A DNA stretch of 64,000 bases from Armatimonadota bacterium (GCA_029553475.1 JAKPKV010000009.1:26450-90449), one strand, 5' to 3'. Numbered from the stretch's first letter, positions 34,456 through 44,185 are shown. The notes: generated by a model from the letters alone, not told the origin. Numbers and translations: made by a program.

Positions 34456-35829
34456 GTGAGTTTAATTGACAGGATTGCGTTTGTGTCATTTGTGCTGATT
34501 CTCACCACCATGTCCGTGGTGCGATCGGCTGAGGATGTTGCCCCTGTTCAACACGACAATCCCAAAGTACTCGAATCCACGGGAACTAATGTTCGCCAGC
34601 AAGAAAAAATTTGTGATGATTACCTCGTGGTCGAACTTACCACCATTACCCATAACTGGTGGATGATGAAGCTGTCGGGCGTTCAAGGAAAATCGTTGAC
34701 CATTGGCTTCAACATGGTCGGTAAAGGGAACGTCAGTAAGTGGGTTCCACTTCAACCGGTTTATACATATGCCGATCCGAATAAGCTCTCTGCGTATGAG
34801 TGGTTTGCCAAAGATTCTACATCCGGTCAATGGCGATCTGGGAATGCGCTACTGCCTGACGACCAGCGTCATGCCGGTGATGGCAAATCCCCTCGCCAAT
34901 CAGTGATCTCGCAGGAGTCAGCGGAAGAGTTCCTTTCGCAAAATGGCTCTTATTGGGAGCCATGGGGGCGGATAACGAAAACGGAAGTTGCCGCCAATCT
35001 GAATATCTTTCGCATGACAACCCCTACCTTCTCACAGGATGAAGTGTGGATTGCTATGCGGTATCCGTTCACCTATGAGCTACTACAAGACTATATCAAT
35101 GTATTGTATGAGAAACGAAGCCAGAACTTCGTTATCAAGACGATCGGTCAGACAGCGGAAAAGCGTGATCTTTGGGCAATAGAGGTAAAGACCAGCCGCT
35201 TCTTCTTGCAAAACCCGATGACGCTGCTGGTTTATGCACGTGAGCACGCGACGGAACCGGATGGCAGTTGGGCTATCCTTGGCATGTTGAATGCCGTGCT
35301 CGATGGCACATTGGAAAAATGGCCGCGCTTGGTTCTTCTCCCAATGGTTGATCCGGATGGCGTGGCGAAACATCGTTACGAAGGAATGATTCGAACATTC
35401 GGCGCAGCCCAATCATCACCGGAATCATCGGCGCTGCAAGCGTACATGCAATCCATGGCACGCGATGGCAAGCGCCCGTATATCAGCATCAGCCTTCATA
35501 ATGTCGAATCCAATGAAGCCGATAATATATGGATGCCACATGCCGATTATCAGCGTGGGTGGGCAATCAAACCGATTAATGCACGAATCGAGCAATTTGC
35601 GAAGAAGAATGGGTATACTTTCACGAACAGAGAGCCGGAATGGACATTCCAGGGAAATCGCTTTGAAGGATGGCTGTCGAGAAAGCTCGGTTGCGTTGAC
35701 CTGGTATACGAATTGAACAGCCAGGCGAAAAACAGGCTTACACTCCAGCGATTGCAGGAAATGGGTGCGCTGATGGTCAAGGCATGTGATGAGAAACTAC
35801 AGGATGGCTGGTTCGATCATGCGCAATGA
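34456..35829 (+). CDS. M14 family zinc carboxypeptidase, secreted
   Basis: The GTG at 34456 has GGGAG 5 bases before it and gives 457 residues with a signal peptide ending near VVRSA. About 180 residues form an N-terminal beta domain (WWMMKLSGVQGKSLTIGFNM), as in cytosolic-carboxypeptidase-like M14D enzymes. The catalytic domain follows: AREHATEPDG (zinc ligands H264 and E267), LLPMVDPDGVAKH, SISLHNVESNEA (third ligand H348) and VDLVYELN with the likely catalytic Glu. Activity would be removal of C-terminal residues from peptides or proteins outside the cytoplasm. Confidence 0.87.
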   Translation: MSLIDRIAFVSFVLILTTMSVVRSAEDVAPVQHDNPKVLESTGTNVRQQEKICDDYLVVELTTITHNWWMMKLSGVQGKSLTIGFNMVGKGNVSKWVPLQPVYTYADPNKLSAYEWFAKDSTSGQWRSGNALLPDDQRHAGDGKSPRQSVISQESAEEFLSQNGSYWEPWGRITKTEVAANLNIFRMTTPTFSQDEVWIAMRYPFTYELLQDYINVLYEKRSQNFVIKTIGQTAEKRDLWAIEVKTSRFFLQNPMTLLVYAREHATEPDGSWAILGMLNAVLDGTLEKWPRLVLLPMVDPDGVAKHRYEGMIRTFGAAQSSPESSALQAYMQSMARDGKRPYISISLHNVESNEADNIWMPHADYQRGWAIKPINARIEQFAKKNGYTFTNREPEWTFQGNRFEGWLSRKLGCVDLVYELNSQAKNRLTLQRLQEMGALMVKACDEKLQDGWFDHAQ

Positions 35830-35850
35830 ATGCCGAAAAGGAGAGCGATC

Positions 35851-36504
35851 ATGAAACAGATGGCGATCAACCTGCTGGCGGTCTTACTCCTGTATGGGTT
35901 TGCCTATGCGGATAATCCCGACCCTATCGCGCTCATTGGCATACCAGAAGATGGATTGGATGTCGAGCAAACCATCGCGATAGAGGGAGTCGCCGGCCCA
36001 TCGCGCGACTCCACAACGGTCACCTGGGTTTTAGAATATGGTGAAGGAGAATCACCGACTACCTGGATTCAACTGGCGAATGGCAATACCGTGGTCGGGT
36101 ATCCGCGCACCTGGCAAGAACCAGATCCTGAAACAAGCGATTATGGCTTATTTTACAATTGGGATACGACGCAAAAGCCGGATGGCTACTATACGGTACG
36201 CCTGACTGTAACCGATGGCGCTAATAAAATCGCAACTGATCAGTCGCTCTACTATTTTGACAACGCGCATTTATATGGAGATGAAGATGGCGAAGAGGAA
36301 GAACCGTTGTCTTTTCTTCTCGAAGAAGGGATTGATACGATATTCCAAGATGATATGTTACCATTGACAACTCCACCGCATGGGCGAACGCAAGCACCTA
36401 GTGGACCAATTGGTGTTCCTACCAATGGTACTTATCGCTATTTTACACCATGGCATTTATATGGTTCACGTTTTCGCGCAATTCCAAGCGAATGGAAAGC
36501 CTAG
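35851..36504 (+). CDS. Secreted Ig-like protein, N-terminal part up to an in-frame TAG
   Basis: ATG 35851 has AAAGGAG upstream; signal peptide ends in YGFAYA. One Ig-like beta domain (IALIGIPEDGLDVEQTIAIEG ... PDGYYTVRLTVTDGANKI) spans about residues 25-130, followed by an acidic linker. After 217 codons an amber TAG (36502-36504) ends it, but the same frame remains open to 37398, and the text across the stop is continuous (EWKA-stop-GGTVIK). Likely a nonsense pseudogene or a read-through product. It follows the M14 gene by 21 bases. Confidence 0.7.
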   Translation: MKQMAINLLAVLLLYGFAYADNPDPIALIGIPEDGLDVEQTIAIEGVAGPSRDSTTVTWVLEYGEGESPTTWIQLANGNTVVGYPRTWQEPDPETSDYGLFYNWDTTQKPDGYYTVRLTVTDGANKIATDQSLYYFDNAHLYGDEDGEEEEPLSFLLEEGIDTIFQDDMLPLTTPPHGRTQAPSGPIGVPTNGTYRYFTPWHLYGSRFRAIPSEWKA

Positions 36505-37398
36505 GGTGGAACAGTCATCAAGACAACAAACTGCTCGTGCTGGGTTAAATGGACATCTGGTAGAACAACGGGCACTCTTTCTTATGTAACAACGGGTAAC
36601 AAGCGCTCATATTTTAAAAATATTGGCATTTGGGATGTCGATGTATTACCGAATTCGAAAACAATTACGAAAAATGGTACACCATATCAACCTGTTGATA
36701 TTCACGGTCATGGCATCGGTGAATTTGAAGAGTATAACGAAATGTTCATACCGGTCCATTCTGGACATTTTACTCCTCCTCCGTCAGCGATAGAATTAAC
36801 TTGCGATGTAGCATCTTATGGGCCGCCCACTGGTATTGGATTATCACAATTGAAAGCTGGATATATCCAAAATGTGAAATTTAACCTACTCCGAGCTTCA
36901 TATGTTGGAGGCGGTATACGCATCCACCCCATTGAAACGAAAGGGCTGTTATTAGATAGTATGAGAGGTCAAACCAAAGGTTGGGCATATGATGGTACGG
37001 CTTTAGGATATAAGTTTACTTCTAAATTCACCAATATGGGAGTATCGTATGGGATTATATACGACTTATCATTTGGCGACACGCCTTCAATGCAATATCC
37101 TATATATAAGATTGGAAATATCCTTGCGAGTACTACAACATTACTATCATACAATAACTATGTTGCTGCAGGTAATACCGAGCAGCAAAACGAAATTGGA
37201 AATTATGTCCTCCGATCAGAGCTAGATTGGTATCTAAATTTAAATGGCGTATATGATACTGTAATGCACGTCTGGGAACCAAGTCCATCCGCCGGTATCA
37301 CATATCCGGACGGATGGGGTTCTGTTGTAAATTCAAACTGGACCATGGCGTATCCTAATGCAAATACTGTAGTTAATAGTCAAAATTACAATCCGTGA
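36505..37398 (+). pseudogene. In-frame continuation of 35851 gene after TAG
   Basis: About 298 codons are open in the same frame directly after the TAG, starting GGTVIKTTNCSCWVKWTSG. They look like a folded secreted domain (NIGIWDVDVLPNSK, VDIHGHGIGEF, YGPPTGIGLSQLKAGYIQ, YPDGWGSVVNSNW). The only internal start with room is ATG 36742, with no good SD. The product would be cut off from its signal peptide if the stop is not read through. Confidence 0.65.
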
Positions 37399-37478
37399 TT
37401 ATTCAATGTCATAATGATACCGGAAGTATTATGCATTGCATTTTTTATTGCTTTCACATCCGTTGATGGAGGATAATT

Positions 37479-37988
37479 ATGCCAGAGAGACTCTGTAGGC
37501 GTAGCTGGAGCTATATTTATACAGCTATTAGTATATTGCTATTGATTATTATCTTGCTATTTCCACCATATAATCACTTGATGGTCGGGAGTTTTTCGGA
37601 GTACATTATTAGATATAAATTTTTCCACGGTATATATATGCTTAATTATACCATACTTATATTAGAAATAATTATTTATATAACCATAATTTATATACTT
37701 AACTATCTATTTAGAAAAGGGAGGAGCACCGTGATGATTATTAAAAAAGTCATTTTGACTATCGGTATAATTATTACTGGTATCATGCTGGTTTTTCCTC
37801 CATATCGTTATCATCAATGGGGGAGTAATTGGGTGGTTGAAGAGTATCAAGTGAGATATCAACTCTATCACGGATTTGCTATGCTTGACTATACTAGATT
37901 AATTATTCAATTTGTTGTGTTTGTATGCTTATTGTCGGTTTTGTATATTTTTTTTCCCATTGTGATCAAAAGGTTGCGGCGATATTAA
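37479..37988 (+). CDS. Four-helix membrane protein with internal duplication
   Basis: 169 residues, SD GGAGG 5 bases before ATG. Very AT-rich (Ile/Leu/Tyr-rich). Two halves repeat the same plan: a membrane helix ending in LLFPPYN / LVFPPYR, a loop with Y-x-x-RY-x-x-x-HG-x-x-ML-x-YT, then another membrane helix. Conserved Tyr, Arg and His in the loop of both halves suggest a functional site facing one side of the membrane. No family recognised. Confidence 0.75.
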   Translation: MPERLCRRSWSYIYTAISILLLIIILLFPPYNHLMVGSFSEYIIRYKFFHGIYMLNYTILILEIIIYITIIYILNYLFRKGRSTVMIIKKVILTIGIIITGIMLVFPPYRYHQWGSNWVVEEYQVRYQLYHGFAMLDYTRLIIQFVVFVCLLSVLYIFFPIVIKRLRRY

Positions 37989-38051
37989 TTTGTCCTAACG
38001 AATCATTTTGTCGTGTGCAGTGTGCAAAATTATTATGAAAGGATAGGTATT

Positions 38052-38873
38052 ATGTCTACGGTGAAAACACTATATATTATGGTGTGTCTATTGGCACTTG
38101 CTTCGGTAAGCTACGCCGATACTGATGAAATAAATATTGACACTGTCCCTAGCGATAGATTTGGTTTGTTTGTTGTGATTGTTGGTGATGTACCGGAGAA
38201 CAAACAAGGCAATAACATCAGAATGGTCACCATCGAGCGTATTTTACAAGGTTCTAATGTAACGATCGGAACAAAAACTCCTGTATTGTTCAATCCGGCT
38301 AGACCTGTCGTAGGTGCAGGAAAATATATCTTATTGCTTACATATAATAAGGATACATTAGTATGGGGATACGGGAATGCTAGAATTGGTCAAATTACTA
38401 ATATTTACCCAGTGAAGACAGCAAATGATCCGGAAGTAATGGATGTGCAAGTCATGCTTGATGTTGCAGCGATAGGGGTGCCAGGTTTGAAGCTAAAACG
38501 CCTGCAAGAACTCGCCATACGCATGTCGTATCGCCCACTTGTGCTACAGTATGTAATGGAAGCGCAGGTATCCATTCGTAATGACATTGTACTATCAACG
38601 GATGCATATCTATGGTACGTGTTGACTCACCCGGAAAATCATCCCAATTCTACACTCATTCTCGCCGATCAACTACTCTGCAAGACGGAGATGAGTATTG
38701 CTTCGACGAATAAGCATACGCTGTGGAATACATCAGAGACGCGAAGAACTCTCTTTGCGCAGCTTAATAAAGAGTCATCGCAAAACGACTCGGTGCGACA
38801 ATATATAGAAAATGTTATACGTTCGTTCAGTGAATCGAAAGACACGCCGGCACCAACACTGCAAGAGAAATAG
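38052..38873 (+). CDS. Secreted protein of unknown function
   Basis: ATG 38052 with AAGGATAGG 7 bases before it; signal peptide (LYIMVCLLALASVSYA). Residues 30-125 form a beta domain (FGLFVVIVGDVPEN, VTIERILQGSNVTIG, GKYILLLTYNK) reminiscent of small OB/NTR-like secreted domains, and residues 140-273 are helical. Last gene of the AT-rich island. No family recognised. Confidence 0.7.
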   Translation: MSTVKTLYIMVCLLALASVSYADTDEINIDTVPSDRFGLFVVIVGDVPENKQGNNIRMVTIERILQGSNVTIGTKTPVLFNPARPVVGAGKYILLLTYNKDTLVWGYGNARIGQITNIYPVKTANDPEVMDVQVMLDVAAIGVPGLKLKRLQELAIRMSYRPLVLQYVMEAQVSIRNDIVLSTDAYLWYVLTHPENHPNSTLILADQLLCKTEMSIASTNKHTLWNTSETRRTLFAQLNKESSQNDSVRQYIENVIRSFSESKDTPAPTLQEK

Positions 38874-38974
38874 CTAGCGTTTCGATATGACAACATCTTC
38901 ATCCGGCAATTACGGCATCACCATACCAATTTCGCGGTAAGATGGGTATACTGGGACGGAGTACCCTATGCCGT

Positions 38975-40117
38975 ATGCCGTTTCGCGTCGTCCACATCGT
39001 TGAAGCCACCGAGGGCGGGGTCGCCCGGCACGTGCTGGATCTCGTGCGCGGGCTGGACCCGGTGGCGGTGTCCTGCCTGGTCTACGCCTCCTTCACCCGG
39101 CCGGGAAGCTGGAAGGACCGCTTTCTGGCGCTGAAGGAGGCGGGCATGCCCGTGCGCGACATCCCGATGGCGCGCCCGCTGCGCCGGGACACGGTGCAGC
39201 AGCTCGCCGGCTGGGCGCGGCGCGACGCCGCCGACCTGCTGCACGTGCACAGCGCGAAGGCGGGCTATCTGGGACGGCGCGCGGCGGAGATCGTCGGCCT
39301 GCCGGTGGTCTACACCCCCCACGCCTTTCCCTTCCAGCGCACCACGGACCCGCTGCGGCCGCTCTACCGCGCCGTCGAGCGGCGGCTGGCGCGCACGACG
39401 GCGCGCATCATCTGCGTCTCGGACGGCGAGGCGCGGGAAGCGCTGGACGCCGGCCTGCCGGAGGAGCGCTTGGCGGTGATTCCGAACGGGATAGACCCCG
39501 GCGACTGGCGGCCGCCGGCCGCCGAGCAGCGCCGCGCGGCGCGCGCCGCGCACGGCATCACGGACGACGCGGTGGTGGTGGGCGCGCTGGCGCGTTTCGT
39601 GCCGCAGAAGGGGCTGGACCTGCTGCTGATGGCGGCGGAGGATTTTCTGCCCGATTTCCCCCACGCGCGGGTGATGCTCTGGGGCGAGGGGCCGGGACGG
39701 AAAGCGCTGCAGGGGCTGGCGAAACGGCTGCGGCTGACGCGCGTGAGTTTTCCCGGCCCCGCGCACGATCCCCGGCAGGCCTACGCCGCGATGGATATCT
39801 TCGTCGCCCCCTCGCGCTGGGAGGCCGGCCCCTACGCCGTGCTGGAGGCGATGGCCTGCGGCCTGCCGGTGGTGGCGGCCGACGTGGCGGGCAACGCCGA
39901 CTACGTGCTGCATGACGACACCGGCCTGCTCACCCCGCCCGAGCTGCCCGGCCCCATCGCCGGCGCCCTCCGCCCCCTCCTCGCCGACCTCGACCTGCGC
40001 GCCGCCTACGGCGCCGCCGGCCGCGCGCGCGTCGAAACGGCGTTCACCCTCGATCGCATGATCGCGGCCACGCTGGCGGTGTATCGCGCGGTGACGCGAG
40101 AGCGGGAGGAGGCGTGA
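38975..40117 (+). CDS. GT4 family glycosyltransferase
   Basis: From ATG 38975, 380 residues in the GT-B fold. The N-terminal half has VVHIVEATEGGVARHVLDLV (sugar acceptor side) and LLHVHSAKAGYLGR; the C-terminal half has RIICVSDGEAREAL, VIPNGIDPGDW, GALARFVPQKGLDLLLMA and the E-x7-E pattern EAGPYAVLEAMACGLPVVA. The host-type GC content resumes here. It probably belongs with the sugar transferase at 33050 on the other side of the island, that is, the island interrupts a polysaccharide locus. A -10 TATACT lies at 38947-38952. Confidence 0.9.
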   Translation: MPFRVVHIVEATEGGVARHVLDLVRGLDPVAVSCLVYASFTRPGSWKDRFLALKEAGMPVRDIPMARPLRRDTVQQLAGWARRDAADLLHVHSAKAGYLGRRAAEIVGLPVVYTPHAFPFQRTTDPLRPLYRAVERRLARTTARIICVSDGEAREALDAGLPEERLAVIPNGIDPGDWRPPAAEQRRAARAAHGITDDAVVVGALARFVPQKGLDLLLMAAEDFLPDFPHARVMLWGEGPGRKALQGLAKRLRLTRVSFPGPAHDPRQAYAAMDIFVAPSRWEAGPYAVLEAMACGLPVVAADVAGNADYVLHDDTGLLTPPELPGPIAGALRPLLADLDLRAAYGAAGRARVETAFTLDRMIAATLAVYRAVTREREEA

Positions 40118-40142
40118 GCGGGCGCCCACCCGCCGAAAGCCG

Positions 40143-40171
40143 TTCACCGTTTGCGCCGGCTGTGCTACACT
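40143..40171 (+). promoter_or_regulatory. Promoter TTCACC-17-TACACT
   Basis: TTCACC (40143-40148) and TACACT (40166-40171) with 17 bases between. The ACACTGGAGCGG word here is shared with the promoter at 30275. It would give a 60-base leader to the gene at 40241. Confidence 0.55.
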
Positions 40172-40240
40172 GGAGCGGGGAGCGGGTGCCGGCGCGCCGA
40201 CCGGTGAGCGGCCCGCATGGGGAGACGGAGGGAACACGCC

Positions 40241-41203
40241 ATGTCTACGCGCACGTGCGCACCCGTGAATGTGGCAGAGCTGCGGACCCTGATGGCCGAC
40301 GAGCTGGCATGCCGGCGCATCGCTGACCGGGAGGACAGCTTCGCGGACGCCCGCGGCGGACCGGAGACGCTCTACGGCCTCATCGGCGCAGTGCATGTGC
40401 GGGCCGCCCTCGGGCTCCCGCTGGGCACACGTGCCCTCCGCGCGGGCTGGGCGCAGCGCATCCTCGGCTATCGCGATGCCGCCGGGCATTTTTCCGGCGC
40501 GGAAAGCGCCGGGCACGCGGTGCACATGGCGCTCGGCGCGCTGAATCTGTTGGGCGAGCCCATCCCGCGGGATATCGGCCCGTTGGCGCCGACCGATCCC
40601 GCGGCGCTGGCTGAATGGCTGGAGCGGCATGATTGGGAGAGCACGCACAAAGATCTCTGCGGGCAAACCATCCCGCTGCTCGCCAGCGGGCGCGTGAGCG
40701 CGGCGTGGACGGAGGTCTTCGTCCGCCACCTCGCGGACCGCCTGCGCCCGGCATCGCCGCTGGCCACCTGGTGCCGACCGGACGCTCCCCCCTGGCAGGT
40801 CATCAGCAGCCTGTATCACGTGCTCAGTGCTTTCGATGCCGGCCGCCTGCCCTATCCCCAGCCAGAGCTGCTCATGGGGCGCCTGCGTGAGCTGCGCTGG
40901 GAATCCGCGCCGGAGAGCGCCCACCGCACGATCTGCACGGACAGCGATTGGGCCTGGATGTTGCTCAGGCTCTGTGAGCAGGTGCCGCGCCACCTGGAGG
41001 CGGTGATGCCCGCCATCCGCCAGGTCTCCGCGCGGCGCGTCGCCGCCTGGCACGCGGGGGGTATGGCGTTGGCGCGCACCAGCACGTTTCACCTCTACTG
41101 CTTTCTCTGGGGCACCGCGGTTTTTCAATCCTGCGTGCGGGAGCATTTCACCGGCGGATACCTGCGCGATACCCTGAACGACCCGGCGCTGTTCCGGCTC
41201 TGA
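40241..41203 (+). CDS. Unknown protein, possible alpha/alpha-toroid (prenyltransferase/cyclase-like fold)
   Basis: ATG 40241 with GGAGGG upstream; 320 residues, no signal or membrane helix. The sequence is helical with W- and G-rich turns at intervals ([61 protein letters not shown]), the pattern of alpha/alpha toroids such as terpene cyclases or glycan lyases. No catalytic motif can be named. Own promoter and a downstream 12-bp inverted repeat (41218-41291) suggest a single-gene unit. Confidence 0.65.
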   Translation: MSTRTCAPVNVAELRTLMADELACRRIADREDSFADARGGPETLYGLIGAVHVRAALGLPLGTRALRAGWAQRILGYRDAAGHFSGAESAGHAVHMALGALNLLGEPIPRDIGPLAPTDPAALAEWLERHDWESTHKDLCGQTIPLLASGRVSAAWTEVFVRHLADRLRPASPLATWCRPDAPPWQVISSLYHVLSAFDAGRLPYPQPELLMGRLRELRWESAPESAHRTICTDSDWAWMLLRLCEQVPRHLEAVMPAIRQVSARRVAAWHAGGMALARTSTFHLYCFLWGTAVFQSCVREHFTGGYLRDTLNDPALFRL

Positions 41204-41217
41204 CGCGGTCTCGCGTA

Positions 41218-41291
41218 TTGGGCGGGCGAGAGTCCTCGCGAGCCGACTCCGGGGGGACGCTCGCCTGCCCATATCGGGATCGCCCGCCCAA
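41218..41291. repeat. Inverted repeat with 12-bp arms
   Basis: TTGGGCGGGCGA (41218-41229) and its exact reverse complement (41280-41291) enclose 50 bases that also fold (CGAGAGTCC, GGACGCTCG). It stands between two genes and could end transcription of the first. Confidence 0.6.
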
Positions 41292-41316
41292 CACCCTTCC
41301 GTTCTCCCGTTCACAG

Positions 41317-41325
41317 TGCTATACT
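41317..41325 (+). promoter_or_regulatory. Extended -10 promoter of the dehydrogenase gene
   Basis: TGCTATACT is an extended -10 (TGn-TATACT, 41317-41325), 41 bases before the ATG at 41367. The -35 is weak. Confidence 0.55.
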
Positions 41326-41366
41326 CTGGTGACCGCCAGACTACGCTTCACGTGAAGGAGACGCCG

Positions 41367-42425
41367 ATGACGACATCCACCGCGACGATGACCGGGGTGA
41401 CGCTCCCCGGCAACAGCACCGTCGAGTTCCACGAGTATCCGGTGCCTGAGCCGGGACACGGGCAGGTGCTGGTGGCGATGCAAGCCTCCTCCATCTGCGG
41501 CAGCGACATCCGCGCCATCTACCGCGAGCACCTGGGCAAGGGGCCGGAGGGCTACCAGGGGGTCATCGCCGGGCACGAACCGTGCGGCCGGATTGTGAAA
41601 GTCGGTCCCGGCTGCAAGCAGTTCACGGCCGGCGACCGCGTGGTCATCTACCACATCAGCGGCTGTGGGGTGTGCGACGAGTGCAAGCACGGCTATATGA
41701 TCTCCTGCCGCAGCGCGCACCGCGCCGCCTACGGCTGGCAGCGCGACGGCGGCCACGCCGCCTTCCTCCTCGCCGAGGAGAACACCTGCGTGAAGCTGCC
41801 CGATGCCCTCTCCTACGTGGACGGCGCCCTCTGCGCCTGCGGCTTCGGCACCGCCTACGAGGCGCTGCGCCGCATGCAGGTGAGCGGCCAGGATACCCTG
41901 CTCATCACCGGCTTGGGGCCGGTCGGCCTCGCCGCCGCCATGCTGGGCCGGGCGCTGGGCGCGGTGACGATCATCGGCACCGACCTCTCCGAGAGCCGCA
42001 TGGCGCTGGCCGACAACCTCGGCCTGGTGGACCACTGCGTGACGGCGGACGAGGGGGCGCTGGAGACGATCATGCAGCTCACCGGCGGCCGGGGCTGCGA
42101 AGCGAGCATTGACTGCTCCGGCGCCGCGCCCGCGCGCCTGCTGGCGCTGCAAGGCACCCGCGACTGGGGCCGCTGCGCCTACGTCGGCGAGGGCGGCACG
42201 GTGAATTTCGAGGTGTCCAAATACCTCATCCACAAGCAGATCACCCTGTTCGGCTCCTGGGTCACCTCGCTGAAGCACCTGGAAGAGCTGGTGGAACGGC
42301 TGGACCGCTGGGGCCTGCACCCCGACGTCACCAGCGACGTGCGCCTGCCCCTGGAGCAGGCCGCGGAAGCCTACCGGCTCGCCGCCGGCGGGCAGACGGG
42401 GAAGGTGTGTATCGTGTTCGAGTAA
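41367..42425 (+). CDS. Zinc-dependent alcohol dehydrogenase (MDR family)
   Basis: ATG 41367 with AAGGAG upstream; 352 residues. Catalytic zinc ligands C44 (SSICGSD), H70 and E71 (GHEPCG); structural zinc Cys 100, 103, 106 and 114; NAD site [13 protein letters not shown] near 195-207. This matches the sorbitol/threonine dehydrogenase branch of medium-chain dehydrogenases. Substrate unknown; sugar or polyol is likely. A strong hairpin ends the gene. Confidence 0.92.
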   Translation: MTTSTATMTGVTLPGNSTVEFHEYPVPEPGHGQVLVAMQASSICGSDIRAIYREHLGKGPEGYQGVIAGHEPCGRIVKVGPGCKQFTAGDRVVIYHISGCGVCDECKHGYMISCRSAHRAAYGWQRDGGHAAFLLAEENTCVKLPDALSYVDGALCACGFGTAYEALRRMQVSGQDTLLITGLGPVGLAAAMLGRALGAVTIIGTDLSESRMALADNLGLVDHCVTADEGALETIMQLTGGRGCEASIDCSGAAPARLLALQGTRDWGRCAYVGEGGTVNFEVSKYLIHKQITLFGSWVTSLKHLEELVERLDRWGLHPDVTSDVRLPLEQAAEAYRLAAGGQTGKVCIVFE

Positions 42426-42474
42426 ACCGGGGCCGCGGATATCCGGAGGTATCCGCACGCGCTTCACTACCCTA

Positions 42475-42508
42475 ACGGGGCGACAGCATCTCCAGGCTGT
42501 CGCCCCGT
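42475..42508 (+). terminator. 13-bp hairpin after the dehydrogenase gene
   Basis: Perfect stem 42475-42487 with 42496-42508, 8-base loop, 50 bases past the stop. T-run absent. Confidence 0.6.
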
Positions 42509-42623
42509 CAGGGCTCCTCATGCATCTATCACGTCTCATCCACGGGTTCCGCTATGCTCCACCCGTGGCAAGCGGCTGACGACCCTTCGGGCCTCGTGCC
42601 CCAGGCCATCACGAGGGGTGAGC

Positions 42624-43190
42624 TTACGGCCGATATATCTTGGGCATCGCATGGTCGTCATGGCTCGGCGAGAATGCCAGCAGCGTCTGGAAGCGATCAC
42701 CAAGCCGGCGATAGAGATCACGCGCGGACTCGGCAACAACGTGGCGGAACTCATCACAAAGTTCCGCCATGCCTTCAACATCCCAAGACCAGCTCGCGCC
42801 CATCATCTCCCTGATCTGTTCAAGGTAGGCGATGACGCGCGGCAGCATGGGATGATCGCTCTCCCGCCGCAAGGCGTATGCCTTCCGCAACGCATTGAGC
42901 ACATAGGACATGTGATGCAGGTCATTGGTGACACTATGCAACGTCACCCCGAAAGACGAACGCTCGAAATACCGCATATCATCAAGCACATACCCGCTTA
43001 TGCCCGCCAGGCCAGCGCCGTCATATCCCCAGGGGTCGGCGATGATACGCTCGCGCGTTTCGCGGAGGACGCGACGGAACGTTTCGATCGGCAAGCCGCG
43101 CCGCATGCCCTCCGCGATATCGGCATCAACCGGTCCGCGATCAATCCAGGCGATGAGATCATCAATGCGCGTGACCATTGCGTTCATGCC
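42624..43190 (-). CDS. Unknown helical protein
   Basis: ATG 43190 overlaps the end of the GHL10-like gene by 7 bases, so it is translationally coupled; 188 residues. Mostly helical, with IDDLIAWIDRG, a FRRVLRETRERIIADPWGYDGAGLAG segment and aromatic/His-rich turn (TLHSVTNDLHHMSYVL). No known family, signal or membrane helix. Last gene of a minus-strand series of five. Confidence 0.6.
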   Translation of the reverse strand, partial: GMNAMVTRIDDLIAWIDRGPVDADIAEGMRRGLPIETFRRVLRETRERIIADPWGYDGAGLAGISGYVLDDMRYFERSSFGVTLHSVTNDLHHMSYVLNALRKAYALRRESDHPMLPRVIAYLEQIREMMGASWSWDVEGMAELCDEFRHVVAESARDLYRRLGDRFQTLLAFSPSHDDHAMPKIYRP

Positions 43191-44185
43191 GTAGTTCCCA
43201 GCGCTCCCAGCCCCGCCAGGTCCGCATCCGTCACGTTCGGCTCGTCGAAAATGCAGATGCCGTCCACGCCCTGCGCGGCGACGGTCTGGACGTGCCGCAG
43301 GAAGCGCTCCGCGCTCCAACTGCGGTGGCGGACCAAACCTTCCCAGAGGCGGCACTGGCCCTTCATGGCGGCGACGGCGGCGCGGTGGTTGCGGGTCCAC
43401 TCGGCGGCGATGCGGGTGCTCATGGAATAGGTCATCGGCATGATGTCATCGAGCAGGCCCTCCGCGAGCCAGCCCTCCCAGTCCTGCCCCACGTCCTGCA
43501 GTTGGCCGGGGAGGTAGGGGAAGACGGCGGCGGAGAGCGCCTTGCCGCCGGCGGCCGCGGCGGCGCGCGCCGCGCGCACGAAGGCCGTCACCGGCGCGCA
43601 GCGCCAGGCGATCCAGGCGTCCATGTCGTGCGCGTCGGGCTGTTGCCATGTGTCGAAGCCGCGCGTCAGCAGGTCGCGGCCCGTCTCCCGCTGGTAGCTC
43701 TCCCGGCAGGCGTCGCAGTAACAAAAACCGTCGGCGTAGCGGACGTAATCCAGGTGCACCCCCTGCACCGGGTAGCGGTCAATGAGCTCCCGGTAGATGG
43801 CCAGCAGATACTCCTGCGTTTCCGGCCGGCGCGGGCAGGCCCACGACCATCCCTCGGTGGCGCGGCCGTGCTGCACCGCCCGGCATTCCGGATGCTCGGC
43901 GAGCAGGCGGCTGCCTGTGCCCTCCACGAAGTCGCAGCACCAGGCGTGGATCGCCAGCCCCCGCCGGTTCGCCTCCTCGGCGGCGATCATCAGCGCGTCC
44001 CACCCCTGGTACTCCGGGCGCACGTTCGCCACCACGGAGGGATAATCCACCAGCCCGTCCGTCTGCTTCACGCAGGGGATGAGCAGGTCCACGCCGGCGT
44101 CGGCCAGCCGCTGTACCGTCGCCCGCACGGCCTCCGGGGTGCGCGGCAGGCTGTGCAGCCAGGTGGCGATTTTCGGGGTAGACAT
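43184..44185 (-). CDS. GHL10/DUF4015-like putative glycosidase
   Basis: 333 residues, SD AAAGGA 7 bases before ATG. It is a TIM-barrel type protein: AGVDLLIPCVKQTDGLVDYPS, GLAIHAWCCDFVEG, YPVQGVHLDYVRYADGFCYCDAC and LLDDIMPMTYSM are the hallmark segments of the GHL10/UPF0748 group of putative glycan hydrolases. The Asp in HLDYVRY and that in DDIMPM are likely acid residues. A CxxC-like YCDAC loop follows. No signal peptide, unlike many relatives. It lies 70 bases downstream of the nuclease-like gene. Confidence 0.82.
   Translation of the reverse strand: MSTPKIATWLHSLPRTPEAVRATVQRLADAGVDLLIPCVKQTDGLVDYPSVVANVRPEYQGWDALMIAAEEANRRGLAIHAWCCDFVEGTGSRLLAEHPECRAVQHGRATEGWSWACPRRPETQEYLLAIYRELIDRYPVQGVHLDYVRYADGFCYCDACRESYQRETGRDLLTRGFDTWQQPDAHDMDAWIAWRCAPVTAFVRAARAAAAAGGKALSAAVFPYLPGQLQDVGQDWEGWLAEGLLDDIMPMTYSMSTRIAAEWTRNHRAAVAAMKGQCRLWEGLVRHRSWSAERFLRHVQTVAAQGVDGICIFDEPNVTDADLAGLGALGTTA

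Larger units (their letters stand above)
34387..38930 (+). other. AT-rich accessory island
   Basis: Base composition drops sharply after the sugar transferase gene and is most AT-rich at 36.5-38.0 kb, then returns to the host level at the GT4 gene (38975). It carries an M14 peptidase, an interrupted secreted protein, a four-helix membrane protein and a secreted unknown protein, all on the plus strand. No integrase, transposase or tRNA marks its ends. TTGACG (34387-34392) and TAAGCT (34410-34415), 17 bases apart, may drive it. Horizontal acquisition is an inference from composition. Confidence 0.75.

Noticed and set aside
38966..41314. 782-residue minus-strand open frame
   Set aside because: It lies antisense over the GT4 gene and the gene at 40241, is rich in Arg/His/Gln/Pro and shows no fold; long antisense frames are normal at this GC content.
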